17,778 nt of DNA from JBGPTK01 sp041497605 (GTDB lineage: Bacteria > Acidobacteriota > Terriglobia > Acidiferrales > UBA7541): assembly GCA_041497605.1 (NCBI GenBank), contig JBGQGW010000048.1:1-17778 (forward strand), given 5' to 3'. A model generated the notes under the pieces. The model was not told the DNA's origin, searched no databases, and saw only the letters and a program-made list of their open reading frames with translations. Below, one piece after another: positions 1 through 8,373 of this stretch. The position numbers were made by a program, and so were the translations under genes. Position 1 is the stretch's first letter. Each line of letters opens with the position of its first letter.

Positions 1-1
1 A

Positions 2-1321
2 TTGCCGGCGCCCGGCGAAGTGGTGGTGGAGCGGTTGCACGCCATCATCGTGCCGAATCTCGAAGTGATGCGCGCCCGCAAAGTAATCAACATGCGCGAA
101 GTGCTTCGATTCGAAATCGAAAACCTGTCCGTCCACTTGTCGAGCTACAAGAGAATTTTGGGCTTTGAGATTTGCATGGAGAGCTTGCCGCGCACCACCA
201 CCAACAAACTGAAGCGCTTCGAAATCGAGCGGCGAGTTCGAGCAGCGCACCGCCAGGCCGGGGAGGAGCGGCCCGCCAGGGCCGTGAGCGCGGAAGATGC
301 CGCCTGGGCTGCCGATCCGAACGTAGCACGGGCTCTCGAGCTGGTGAGCGACGCCACTCGCGAGAAACAGCTTGTACATGCCAATGCCAATCTTGAACTC
401 GATCTGGGCCTGGATTCGATCGAGCGTGTGGAGCTTCTCACCAATCTTCAAATGCTCTTCGGAACGCGAGTGCCGGAGGAAGCCGCCCAGAACTTGTTGA
501 CCGTGCGCCAACTCATCGAAGCTGTGCTTCCCCGGGAGCCCGGGGCTGCTTCCGCCGGTGCGGCCGGCGACGCGTGGCGCAAGCTCCTCACCGATTTGCC
601 CGAGGATGATCCTCTTCTCGCGGACCTGCTCAAGCCGCATCCCATCTTTCTGCTGGCGATGTACGCGGCCTTGAGAATCTCGCGTCTGATGGCTCGCTTG
701 CTCCTGGGTTTTCGCGTGACCGGCGTCGAGCACATCCCGCGCGAGGGCCCTTTCCTTCTCTGTCCCAATCATCAGAGTTTTCTCGATCCGTTCCTGCTGG
801 CCAGCGCTCTCCCTTTTCGCACCGTTCGACAATTATTTTTCATCGGCGCCAGTGAATACTTCGCCACGCCATTTCGGAGAAGCGCGGCGCGCTTGCTCCA
901 CATTGCGCCGGTGGACCCGGACACAAACTTGATCCGCGCGATGCAGGCGAGCGCTTTTGGCTTGGGGCATGGAAACATTTTGGTGCTTTTTCCGGAAGGG
1001 GAGCGATCGATCGACGGCCAGGTCAAGACATTCAAAAAAGGCGCAGCGATCCTCTCGGCTCACTTGAATGCGCCGGTCGTTCCTGCGGCCCTGGAAGGAG
1101 TGTTCGAGGTCTGGCCGCGCAATCGCGCGTTCCGTTGGAGCGCTTTACTCCCCTGGAAGCCCACTCGCGTGCGCCTGCGCTTCGGACAAGTCGTCTCGCC
1201 ACCGGCGCTTCCGGCCAACGCTTCCGTAGCGCAAATGGAAACCCACTATCGAGATTTTGCGGAGCACTTGAGAACAGTTGTAGCGGGGATGCAACAGCAG
1301 GACCGCGTCGGCACGTCCTAG
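2..1321 (+). CDS. AMP-binding/acyl carrier/PlsC acyltransferase fusion, 5'-truncated
   Basis: This is the C-terminal 439 residues of a larger protein; the reading frame is open to the window edge, so the true start lies upstream. Three modules are visible. Residues 1-85 are the C-terminal lid of an acyl-CoA synthetase/adenylating enzyme, with the A10-type motif PRTTTNK (catalytic-type Lys69). Residues 105-180 are an acyl/phosphopantetheine carrier domain with LGLDSIERVEL, where Ser139 is the expected attachment site. Residues 215-435 are a PlsC-type 1-acyl-glycerol-3-phosphate acyltransferase with the NHQSFLD (His257, Asp262) and FPEGERS (330-336) motifs. By family knowledge, such a protein would activate a fatty acid, hold it on its own carrier and transfer it to a lysophospholipid or glycerolipid at the inner membrane. 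Bacterial Aas proteins carry the same activities in another order and without a carrier domain. The acceptor is unknown. Domain calls are secure; the specific role is inferred. Confidence 0.9.
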   Translation: MPAPGEVVVERLHAIIVPNLEVMRARKVINMREVLRFEIENLSVHLSSYKRILGFEICMESLPRTTTNKLKRFEIERRVRAAHRQAGEERPARAVSAEDAAWAADPNVARALELVSDATREKQLVHANANLELDLGLDSIERVELLTNLQMLFGTRVPEEAAQNLLTVRQLIEAVLPREPGAASAGAAGDAWRKLLTDLPEDDPLLADLLKPHPIFLLAMYAALRISRLMARLLLGFRVTGVEHIPREGPFLLCPNHQSFLDPFLLASALPFRTVRQLFFIGASEYFATPFRRSAARLLHIAPVDPDTNLIRAMQASAFGLGHGNILVLFPEGERSIDGQVKTFKKGAAILSAHLNAPVVPAALEGVFEVWPRNRAFRWSALLPWKPTRVRLRFGQVVSPPALPANASVAQMETHYRDFAEHLRTVVAGMQQQDRVGTS

Positions 1322-1391
1322 TCACCTCTCCCTCCGGCGCGCATCGCAAACGGCTCTGAGAAAGTCCTCTATGACCCGCGTCACCGGGCAA

Positions 1392-1407
1392 TGTGACGTA
1401 CCTCACA
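1392..1407. promoter_or_regulatory. CRP/FNR-superfamily-type operator, TGTGA-N6-TCACA
   Basis: TGTGA at 1392-1396 and TCACA at 1403-1407 form a perfect 5+5 inverted repeat with a 6-nt spacer, the consensus of cAMP receptor protein sites. It lies in the intergenic region before the membrane protein gene and the two UspA genes. A TTGCAA element follows at 1411-1416 and a weak AACAAT -10-like element at 1431-1436, so the site would sit near the position used by class II activators. No regulator gene is in the window, so which CRP/FNR-family protein binds is unknown. Confidence 0.55.
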
Positions 1408-1526
1408 GACTTGCAACTCCCACCGGGCTAAACAATAGCTGTTGAGAACCCCGCTGGTAATCGACCATTCTGAGTTCTCGAATGAGGCTCTTTTGGGCAG
1501 GTTTGGAGGAACGTAAAGGAGTCGCC

Positions 1527-2003
1527 ATGGTGCACAAAGGAATCGCTACATTAGCGCTGGCTCTGATGATGTGCTTCTTGCTTCTGAGCCACTTTGACGC
1601 TCAGTTCTTCTTGATCCACTTCTACGAATCGCTGATCTACCTGGTGATTCTCCTGATGCTTTTCTATTTTGAAGATCGCTGGGCATACATGCTGGGCATC
1701 GTGGCGCCCGCGGGTTGGCTCTTTCTCACATTCGTCACCGGCGGGTTTGGGGAATTCGACCGGCAGATCATCCGGTTGACTCACGCGGAAGCGCCGGACT
1801 ACACGGCCAGCTTTCTCGGCGGCATCATTTCCGTCCTCTCCGTTGCCATGGTTGCCTTCTGCGCCCTCCGCTGGAAGCGGGAATTTGCGGGCACGGGGAA
1901 GGGACTGAGCACGTTCCTGGTCAGCTTCGGGATCGTTGCGGCCTATGATCTCGTGATGGTTTTCTGGTTCTGGCAAGCAGTGAAGTGGCCGATACACGGC
2001 TAG
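1527..2003 (+). CDS. Small polytopic membrane protein of unknown function
   Basis: A 158-residue protein with four to five hydrophobic segments, at about residues 5-22, 30-46, 52-72, 94-113 and 124-150, so it is an integral inner-membrane protein. I do not recognise a named family or catalytic motif. The start at 1527 is chosen because AAAGGAG lies at 1515-1521 just upstream; the frame is open further up to an ATG at 1482, which has no comparable site. It follows the TGTGA-N6-TCACA element by about 120 nt and precedes two universal stress protein genes on the same strand. A stress-related membrane role is therefore possible, but this rests on context only. Confidence 0.75.
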   Translation: MVHKGIATLALALMMCFLLLSHFDAQFFLIHFYESLIYLVILLMLFYFEDRWAYMLGIVAPAGWLFLTFVTGGFGEFDRQIIRLTHAEAPDYTASFLGGIISVLSVAMVAFCALRWKREFAGTGKGLSTFLVSFGIVAAYDLVMVFWFWQAVKWPIHG

Positions 2004-2117
2004 CGGCGATCGGCAATGGCAACCTGAGGAGGGAAGCCCCGCGCTGCATCGGCTGGCTCTCGAGCTCTTGGGATTGCGGAAGGCGCTGACGAGCGCATCG
2101 AGATTTGCGAGAGAGAA

Positions 2118-2597
2118 ATGAAAATACTCTTAGCGATTGATGATTCCAGCTTTTCGCAGGCGGCAGTCCAATCGGTGTTGTCGCAAATCCGTCCGAAGGG
2201 CGCCGAAGTTCGCGTGTTGCACGTCATTGAGCCGGTGACCGTGCGTATGTCGGCTGCCAGGATTCCCCACTTCGTTCGTCACGTCACGGAAGTGGAGAAA
2301 GACCGTAGAAAACAGGCAAAGGTGCTTGTCCAGCGCGCGGCCCGGAAGCTGCGCGAAGCAGGGTTCAAGGCAAGTGGCGTCGTGGACATGGGAAATCCAA
2401 AGGTAATGATCATCGACGATGCGGCGGACTGGCAGGCCGATCTGATCGTCCTCGGTTCGCACGGATGGACTGGTTTGAATCGGTTCCTCCTGGGCAGTGT
2501 TTCGGAAGCCGTGACGCGCCACGCGGGGTGTTCCGTCCAGGTGGTTCGGCCGGCAACCCCGGCGAAGCCCGCGAGAAGCAACAAATCAAAAAGCTAG
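2118..2597 (+). CDS. Universal stress protein, UspA family, ATP-binding type
   Basis: A single-domain 159-residue cytoplasmic Usp protein. The N-terminus MKILLAIDDSSFS carries the conserved first strand and Asp of the family. The C-terminal half has the nucleotide-binding signature G-2x-G-9x-G-S (GSHG, nine residues, GS), placing it in the ATP-binding subgroup rather than the UspA type that lacks ATP binding. The tail beyond about residue 146 is rich in Ala, Pro, Lys and Ser and is probably disordered. GAGAGA directly precedes the ATG. The next gene, another Usp, begins 9 nt after the stop, so the two are almost certainly co-transcribed. The family is clear; the stress it responds to cannot be read from the sequence. 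Confidence 0.93.
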   Translation: MKILLAIDDSSFSQAAVQSVLSQIRPKGAEVRVLHVIEPVTVRMSAARIPHFVRHVTEVEKDRRKQAKVLVQRAARKLREAGFKASGVVDMGNPKVMIIDDAADWQADLIVLGSHGWTGLNRFLLGSVSEAVTRHAGCSVQVVRPATPAKPARSNKSKS

Positions 2598-2606
2598 AGG
2601 TGGCCC

Positions 2607-3485
2607 ATGCAAACCCTGGCAATCGCCAAGCGAGTTTCCTTTGAAAATATTCTCTACGCCACGGATTTTTCCTCGCATTCGGCGGCGGCTTTGCCTTATG
2701 CGCTCTCCATCGCCCGCAAGTACGGATCAAAAGTCTTTGCTGTCCACGTGATCTCGTTGTCGCCCTTTCCGAACTCCGCCCCCACACTTGCTCTGCAGGC
2801 CATCGCGGCGCAAGCCGTGCGGGAAGCCAAAGCGGCCATTGCGCATCTCGAGCCGCGATTGAAAGGAGTTTCCCATGAAGCCATCATCCGCAAAGGCGAA
2901 CTCTTGGAGCAATTGTCGGCCATCATTGCGGAGAAGCGAATTGACCTGATCGTCGCGGGCACGCGCGGCCGCACCGGAGTCAGCAAAGTGCTCATGGGCT
3001 CCATCGCCGAAAAGATATTCCGGCAGGCGCCCTGTCCGGTGCTGACGGTGGGACCGAACGTCTCCGGCGAGCCCGGCGCAATCGTCGACTCTCACTCGAT
3101 CCTGCTCTCCATTGATTTCAGCCCCGAGTCGCTGGCGGCTGCGCCTTACGCGATTTCCCTGGCCCTGGAAAATCAGGCGCGACTGTACTTGCTGCATGTC
3201 ACCGAAAACTTAGTTGACAGAGAGACGGAGGAATCGCTGAAGACGCGGCTTCTGGGATTGATCCCGCAAGGCACCGAGCTTTTGTGCGAGCCCAAGGCCT
3301 ATATCAGCTCTGGCCAGGCGCCTCAGAAGATATTGGAACTGGCGGATGAGCTTGCCGTCGATCTGATGGTATTGGGAGTAAAGCGGACTCCGCGATTTCC
3401 AGGCGCCGCAACGCATCTGGCGATGGCTACAGCCTATAAGGTAGTCACCGAGGCGATCTGCCCCGTGCTGACTGTGCGCGGATAA
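2607..3485 (+). CDS. Tandem-domain universal stress protein
   Basis: A 292-residue protein made of two Usp domains, at about residues 12-150 and 163-291. The first starts with NILYATDFS and has a complete ATP-binding signature (GTRG, nine residues, GS). The second starts with SILLSIDFS but its equivalent loop is GVKRTPRFPGAATHLA, without the G-2x-G-9x-G-S pattern, so it has probably lost nucleotide binding and may serve in dimerisation. This one-intact, one-degenerate arrangement is common in fused Usp proteins. The ribosome binding site GAGGTGG overlaps the stop codon of the preceding Usp gene, consistent with translational coupling. The protein lacks a signal peptide and is cytoplasmic. Confidence 0.93.
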   Translation: MQTLAIAKRVSFENILYATDFSSHSAAALPYALSIARKYGSKVFAVHVISLSPFPNSAPTLALQAIAAQAVREAKAAIAHLEPRLKGVSHEAIIRKGELLEQLSAIIAEKRIDLIVAGTRGRTGVSKVLMGSIAEKIFRQAPCPVLTVGPNVSGEPGAIVDSHSILLSIDFSPESLAAAPYAISLALENQARLYLLHVTENLVDRETEESLKTRLLGLIPQGTELLCEPKAYISSGQAPQKILELADELAVDLMVLGVKRTPRFPGAATHLAMATAYKVVTEAICPVLTVRG

Positions 3486-3547
3486 TTCAACAGCTTCCAG
3501 CCTTCAATCGGCCTTCGATGGCGATCCGCTATTTCCCTTAATTTCGG

Positions 3548-3553
3548 TATAAT
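3548..3553 (+). promoter_or_regulatory. Probable -10 box TATAAT before the efflux operon
   Basis: A consensus TATAAT hexamer lies in the 136-nt gap between the tandem Usp gene and the adaptor gene. No good TTGACA match sits 16-18 nt upstream (TCCGCT at 3525-3530). Transcription would start near 3560, only about 8 nt before the upstream ATG at 3568 but about 60 nt before the GTG at 3622, which favours the GTG as the adaptor start. Confidence 0.5.
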
Positions 3554-3621
3554 CTTCGCTACCCGGGATGCGCAACTCGGCCTCCGGTGTCGCGGCGAGA
3601 GCAACAGGGGAAATATCCGAA

Positions 3622-4890
3622 GTGTATCTAAAAAGAAGTCGTGGCCGCAGCCCTCAACAAGCAATCCGCTGCTCAGTCTTGGTAATGTCATTGGCCATGG
3701 GATTTGCGATGGGCTGCTCCAGTTCTCAGACAAGCAGTGTTCTCGGCGACCCCAATCACCCCGCCCCTGTCCATCTCTACACGGTCGCTGAGGAAATCAC
3801 CCAACGCCGGGTCCAGGCTTCCGGCTCCCTGTACGGATTCGAAGAGAGCACCTTGAGCGCCGAGGTCGAGGGCCGCGTCTCTGCAGTGCTTGCTGACCAG
3901 GGGGACATTGTAAAGGCCGGCCAGCCGTTGATCGAACTCGATCCGGCGGAGCTGCAGTTTGAAGTGGACCGGCAGCGCGGATTGGTGCGGCAAGTTCGCG
4001 CGCAATTGGGCATCGGCCTGGGCGACCCTCTCCCCTCCGACCCTCGAACGGTCGCGCTCGTGCAACGCGCCGAGGCGGACTTGTTCGACGCGCAACGCAA
4101 ATATGAACGCGCGCAACAAATGTTCGACGAGCGCCTGATTTCTCCGCAGCAGCTCGACGAAGCCTCCAGCCGCGCTCAAAGCACCAAGGCGGCCTACCAT
4201 GTCGCTCTCCAGGAAGTGGACCGCCTGAAGGCCCTCCTGATTTCGAGCGAAGCAACGGAAAAGCTCGCCGGGAAGAAACTGAACGATGCCACGATTCGCG
4301 CGCCTTTCCCCGGCGCCATCAAGGCCCGGGACGTTCATCCCGGCGAATACGTGCGCGTGCAGAGTCCGGTGATGGTGCTGGTTCGAACGGATCCATTGCG
4401 TGCTCGTCTTGCCGTGCCGGAACGTTGGGCCGGGTGGGTCAAACTGGGAGTAACGGTCGATCTGCAGGTGGATGCATTTCCCGGCGAAATTTTTCACGGC
4501 ACGGTTTCGCGGATCAATCCAGCGGTCTCGCAAGATTCGCGCACCTTTGAAACCGAAGTCCTGCTCATGAACCCCGCCGGGCGGTTGAAGCCGGGCTTTT
4601 TCGTCCAGGCTTCCATTCCCAGCAATAAGGAAGAGAAGACCATCTTCGTGCCGGAGCAGGCTGTGAATTACCGTTACGGCGTGTACAAGGTTTTCCTGCT
4701 GAATGGAAATCGCGTTTCGGAGAAACAAATCCGCCCCGCGGGACAAACGGAAGACAGCCGCGGCCGCCGTTTTGAAGTGGCGGAGGGACTGAAACCGGGA
4801 GACCGCGTGGCGGTGGCCATTTCCGGAGACCTGCGCGATGGTGCTACCGTTCAGGAGAAATCCGAAGAGGCTGCGCCGGCCATGAAGTAA
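3622..4890 (+). CDS. RND efflux periplasmic adaptor (membrane fusion protein), probable lipoprotein
   Basis: An HlyD/AcrA-family adaptor that links an inner-membrane RND pump to an outer-membrane channel. From the GTG start, residues 4-16 are basic, 17-31 are hydrophobic, and Cys32 follows Met-Gly, giving a lipoprotein-type signal (AMGC). A biotinyl-lipoyl-like half follows at about 80-108 (EVEGRVSAVLADQGDIVKAG). Next come a long alpha-helical hairpin (about 110-225), the second lipoyl half (TIRAPFPGAIKARDVHPGEYV), a beta-barrel and a membrane-proximal domain. The GTG is preferred because AGGGGA lies 11 nt upstream and because it gives a normal signal peptide. An ATG at 3568 in the same frame would add 18 residues and has no ribosome binding site. 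The pump gene starts 25 nt downstream, so this is a two-gene operon. The family is certain; the substrate is unknown. Confidence 0.92.
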   Translation: MYLKRSRGRSPQQAIRCSVLVMSLAMGFAMGCSSSQTSSVLGDPNHPAPVHLYTVAEEITQRRVQASGSLYGFEESTLSAEVEGRVSAVLADQGDIVKAGQPLIELDPAELQFEVDRQRGLVRQVRAQLGIGLGDPLPSDPRTVALVQRAEADLFDAQRKYERAQQMFDERLISPQQLDEASSRAQSTKAAYHVALQEVDRLKALLISSEATEKLAGKKLNDATIRAPFPGAIKARDVHPGEYVRVQSPVMVLVRTDPLRARLAVPERWAGWVKLGVTVDLQVDAFPGEIFHGTVSRINPAVSQDSRTFETEVLLMNPAGRLKPGFFVQASIPSNKEEKTIFVPEQAVNYRYGVYKVFLLNGNRVSEKQIRPAGQTEDSRGRRFEVAEGLKPGDRVAVAISGDLRDGATVQEKSEEAAPAMK

Positions 4891-4915
4891 TCTTCCCGGG
4901 AAAATACGCTCGAAA

Positions 4916-7900
4916 ATGAAACTAGCCTCAACCTGCGTAAAGTATCCCGTCTTCACGGTGATGTTGATCGCATTTCTCGTGACGCTGGGACTGTTTTCCT
5001 ATCGCGGCCTCGCCGTGGACCTTTTCCCCAAGGCCGACCCCGCCACCGTGAACGTCCGGGTGCAGTTGCCCGGAGCGACTCCCGAAGAAGTCATCACCAG
5101 TGTCGTCCTTCCGCTGGAGGATGCCATCTCCTCCGTTAGCGGCATCGATGAGATCAGCGTCTACTCCACCGAAGGGCAGGCGAACATCACCTGCACGTTC
5201 GTCCTCGAGCGCGACATCGAAGGCGCTGCGCAGGATATTCGCGAGAAAGTGTCCGCCGCAATCAGCAGGTTGCCGCGCGATACCCTGCCCCCGATCATCA
5301 CCAAGCAGGATCCTCAATCGGATCCGATCATGACCTTGCTCGTCAGCGGGCCGATGAGCCGGCGCGAATTGACCGAAATCGCCGATAAGCAGGTGCGCCG
5401 CTCGATCCAGACCGTCGACGGCGTCGGCAGCGTCGACCTGAATGGAGGGCAGGGCCGGCAAATTCGAGTCTTGCTCGACGCCCAAAGGCTGACCGCGCAC
5501 AATTTCACCGTGCTCGACGTACGCGACGCCCTGCAGCGGGAAAACATTGAGGCGCCCGGCGGCCGCATGATCACTGGGCCGCAGGAATTGAACTTACGCA
5601 CGCTCGGCCGTGTTGCCACCGCGGACCAGTTCGGCGACATCATCATCGGCACCCGCGGCGGCACGCCGGTGCGTGTCTCCGATGTCGCGCGCGTCGAGGA
5701 TGGAGCCGAAGAACTTCGCACCTGGTCGGCCTTATTTCACAAGGGCAACCCGGGTCAGGACGTCGTCAGCATTCAGATCCTTCGCCAGTCGGGGACCAAC
5801 ACGGTGCGCGTCGCCAACGACGTGCGGGCCCGGCTTGATGAGTTGCGCGCCCAATTGCCTCCCGGCGTCCGGCTCGAAGTAGTCCACGACATTTCGGAAT
5901 TCATCAAGGCGTCGGTCCACTCGCTGCTCGAGCATCTGATTCTCGGAAGCATTCTCGCCAGCCTGATCGTCTTAATCTTCCTGCGCGACTGGCGCGCGGT
6001 GCTGATCGCCGCCGTCGCGATCCCGGCTTCCATCATCTCCACGTTCACGCTGATGCGCGCCATGGATTTCTCGCTGAACAATATGACGCTCCTGGCTCTG
6101 ACGCTCGCCGTCGGAATCGTCATTGACGACGCCATCATCGTTCTCGAAAACATCGTTCGCTTCATCCAGGAAAAAGGAAGAGATCGGCGGACCGCCGCGG
6201 TCGAAGCCACGCAGGAGATTGGCCTGGCCGTCATGGCCACCACGCTCTCGCTGGTCATCATCTTCCTGCCCATCGCGTTCATGTCGGGTTATGCCCGGAA
6301 ATACGTCAATTCGTTTGGGTGGACGATGGCTATGGCGATCATGGTTTCTCTGCTTGTGGCGTTCACCTTGACTCCGATGATGTGCTCACGCCTTCTGCGG
6401 ACCGGGAAAAAGGAAGACGACACGCAGTCCCGGGGAATTTTACTCTTCGTGGAAGAGCTCTATCTGAAATCGCTGCGATGGTCGCTCGCGCATCGCGGAA
6501 TCATCATCCTGATTTGTCTGGCGACCTTCCTTTCGACGTTTGGCCTTTACCATCTGGTCGGTCGCGACTGGATTCCGGCCGACGATCAAGCTGAACTGAA
6601 TAGTTCGTTTACGCTTCCCGAGGGCACTTCACTCGCGAAAACAACTCTGCTGTCCCAGGAATTGTCTCAAAGCGTCACTGCCCTGCCGGAAGTTTCTTTC
6701 GTGCAAGCCTTCACCCACGGCCCGACCAATCACGCCCATCTGTTCATCGGACTGGTCCCTCGCAGCGAGCGCAAGCGCAGCCACGAACAGATGGCCACCG
6801 TGGTGCGCGGCATTCTCGGAACCCATCACAATCTCACCTACAACGTGCGGCTTCCTTCCGTCCTCGGCGGCGAGACTTACTTCCCCATCGGCGCGGTGAT
6901 TCGCGGGCCGGAGATCAGCCAGCTTGCCGAAATCAGCAAGCTGGTCGCCACTCGCATGATGAAGTATCCGGAATTGGTGGACGTCAATCCCAGCCTCAAC
7001 CTGAATACTCCGGAGCTTCAAGTGAAGGTCGACCGCCAGCGCGCCGCGGATAGTGGCGTGCGCATGTCGGATATCAGCGATGCCGTCCGTCTTTTCTATT
7101 CTGGTGAGGACGAGATCACTCGATTCAAGGAAGGCTCGGAACAATATCCCGTCACTATGCAGCTCTTGCAGGAGCAGCGCGACAATCCCGATGTTCTCGC
7201 GCGCATGATGGTGCCTTCCACCAAGCTCGGGCAGGTCCGCCTCGAAAATGTTGCCTCGATTATCCGCGGCGCCGGTCCCGCCACTCTGTGGCGCTACAAC
7301 CGCGAATTCCAGGTGAGCGTGAACGCCAACGTGGCCGCCGGTTATCCTCTCGATCTTGCCGCGGCGCACACCATTCAGTCCATCAAGGAAGTGGGCTTGC
7401 CCCCCGGCTACTCCTACCTGTTTTCCGGACAGGTGAAAGTTCTCGAAGAGACAACTTGGAATCTGTTGCTGGCCATGCTGCTCGCTTCCGTCTTCATGTA
7501 CATGGTCCTGGCCGCCCAGTTCGAAAGTTTTTCCTATCCGTTCATCATCATGCTCACTCTCCCGCTGAGCGTGCCCTTCGCGCTCTTTTCCCTGTGGATC
7601 ACAGGGCGCGCGTTGAGCCTCTGGAGCGCTTTGGGAATGTTTTTGCTTCTGGGAATCGTGAAGAAAAACGGAATCTTGCAAGTTGACCTGACGAATCGCC
7701 TGCGCGCCGCCGGCATGGAAGTGCGCGAAGCCATTCTCGAAGCCAATCGCGTCCGCCTCCGCCCAATTCTGATGACCACGCTCTCCATCATCGCGGGCCT
7801 GATTCCCGTAGCCATCGGAATCGGAGCCGGCTCCGAGCAGCGCGCCTCCATCGCCGTGACCATCATCGGCGGCCAAACCCTCTGCCTCCTCCTGACCTTG

Positions 7901-8020
7901 CTCGTCGTCCCAGTAGCCTATTCCTATCTCGCCGAGTTCAACGCCATGCCCTGGTCCGCTTTCGCAGCCCGCGTCTTCACCCGCAACCGCAGCTCGGTCC
8001 GCAACACCACCGCCGATTGA
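4916..8020 (+). CDS. RND-family efflux pump, HAE1 (AcrB-like) type
   Basis: A 1034-residue inner-membrane proton antiporter, the usual length for AcrB-type pumps. It opens with the typical first transmembrane helix (residues about 11-29) and the periplasmic VDLFPKADPATV segment. It has two repeated halves with large periplasmic loops and about twelve membrane helices. The proton-relay residues are present: the TM4 motif DDAIIVLEN gives Asp404 and Asp405, and KKN in TM10 (Lys916/917) matches the conserved lysine of the family. These features argue for an active drug or organic-compound exporter rather than a metal (HME) type, although the substrate cannot be deduced. It is co-directional with the adaptor gene. 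No outer-membrane factor gene is in the window, so the pump would use one encoded elsewhere. Confidence 0.96.
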   Translation: MKLASTCVKYPVFTVMLIAFLVTLGLFSYRGLAVDLFPKADPATVNVRVQLPGATPEEVITSVVLPLEDAISSVSGIDEISVYSTEGQANITCTFVLERDIEGAAQDIREKVSAAISRLPRDTLPPIITKQDPQSDPIMTLLVSGPMSRRELTEIADKQVRRSIQTVDGVGSVDLNGGQGRQIRVLLDAQRLTAHNFTVLDVRDALQRENIEAPGGRMITGPQELNLRTLGRVATADQFGDIIIGTRGGTPVRVSDVARVEDGAEELRTWSALFHKGNPGQDVVSIQILRQSGTNTVRVANDVRARLDELRAQLPPGVRLEVVHDISEFIKASVHSLLEHLILGSILASLIVLIFLRDWRAVLIAAVAIPASIISTFTLMRAMDFSLNNMTLLALTLAVGIVIDDAIIVLENIVRFIQEKGRDRRTAAVEATQEIGLAVMATTLSLVIIFLPIAFMSGYARKYVNSFGWTMAMAIMVSLLVAFTLTPMMCSRLLRTGKKEDDTQSRGILLFVEELYLKSLRWSLAHRGIIILICLATFLSTFGLYHLVGRDWIPADDQAELNSSFTLPEGTSLAKTTLLSQELSQSVTALPEVSFVQAFTHGPTNHAHLFIGLVPRSERKRSHEQMATVVRGILGTHHNLTYNVRLPSVLGGETYFPIGAVIRGPEISQLAEISKLVATRMMKYPELVDVNPSLNLNTPELQVKVDRQRAADSGVRMSDISDAVRLFYSGEDEITRFKEGSEQYPVTMQLLQEQRDNPDVLARMMVPSTKLGQVRLENVASIIRGAGPATLWRYNREFQVSVNANVAAGYPLDLAAAHTIQSIKEVGLPPGYSYLFSGQVKVLEETTWNLLLAMLLASVFMYMVLAAQFESFSYPFIIMLTLPLSVPFALFSLWITGRALSLWSALGMFLLLGIVKKNGILQVDLTNRLRAAGMEVREAILEANRVRLRPILMTTLSIIAGLIPVAIGIGAGSEQRASIAVTIIGGQTLCLLLTLLVVPVAYSYLAEFNAMPWSAFAARVFTRNRSSVRNTTAD

Positions 8021-8187
8021 ATCGAAATATACCCCTGCCGCGAAATGAAGAATTCCATCGATTCGAAGACTTGGCGAGGACGAGATGAACTCAAGCGCAT
8101 TCTCGCGCGAGAAGGATCTTAAACCGGGCTCAATTGCGGCAGAGATCAAAGTAGCAGAGAGACCTTCTGCAAGTTCGGGTGTTGTGT

Positions 8188-8193
8188 TAAGAT
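8188..8193 (+). promoter_or_regulatory. Possible -10 box of the tRNA-Arg gene
   Basis: TAAGAT lies 14 nt before the first base of the tRNA, which would give a precursor with a leader of about 8 nt. The -35 candidate at the right distance (TTCTGC, 8165-8170) is poor, so the call is tentative. Confidence 0.3.
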
Positions 8194-8207
8194 TTTTGGC
8201 AATCGGC

Positions 8208-8284
8208 GCGCCCGTAGCTCAGCTGGATAGAGCGTCTGGCTACGAACCAGAAGGTCGGGAGTTCGAGTCCCCCCGGGCGCACCA
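8208..8284 (+). tRNA. tRNA-Arg (anticodon ACG)
   Basis: The cloverleaf is readable by eye. The acceptor stem is GCGCCCG paired with CGGGCGC, followed by discriminator A and an encoded CCA. The D-stem is GCTC/GAGC. The anticodon stem is TCTGG/CCAGA with loop CTACGAA (anticodon ACG, normally edited to ICG and reading CGU, CGC and CGA). The variable loop is AGGTC, and the T-arm is GGGAG-TTCGAGT-CCCCC. The T-stem has one A-C mismatch (A52 with C62). The gene stands between the efflux operon and two small minus-strand genes; no integrase or att-like duplication is seen near its 3' end. Confidence 0.97.
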
Positions 8285-8373
8285 CTTACCTTTCGTCACT
8301 CTGCGAGACGGACTCCAAACATTCAAGCCGCGCGCACTCGCCTGAAATTATTTATTCGCCCTGAAAAAGGGGA

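Noticed and set aside
3688..4956. Long minus-strand open frame of 422 codons opposite the adaptor gene
   Set aside because: It is the antisense shadow of a clear RND adaptor; its translation has no domain, is rich in His, Arg and Gly, and has no ribosome binding site.
8100..8113. 14-bp perfect palindrome TTCTCGCGCGAGAA
   Set aside because: It has no loop, no linked promoter and no second copy in the window, so it gives no support for a specific operator.
6629..8149. Minus-strand open frame of 506 codons opposite the RND pump
   Set aside because: Codon structure belongs to the plus-strand pump; the translation is a Gly/His/Glu-rich string without recognisable folds.
8085..8345. Plus-strand 86-codon frame over the tRNA
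   Set aside because: It reads straight through tRNA-Arg; the segment APVAQLDRASGYEPEGREFESPRAHH is the well-known false translation of a tRNA gene.
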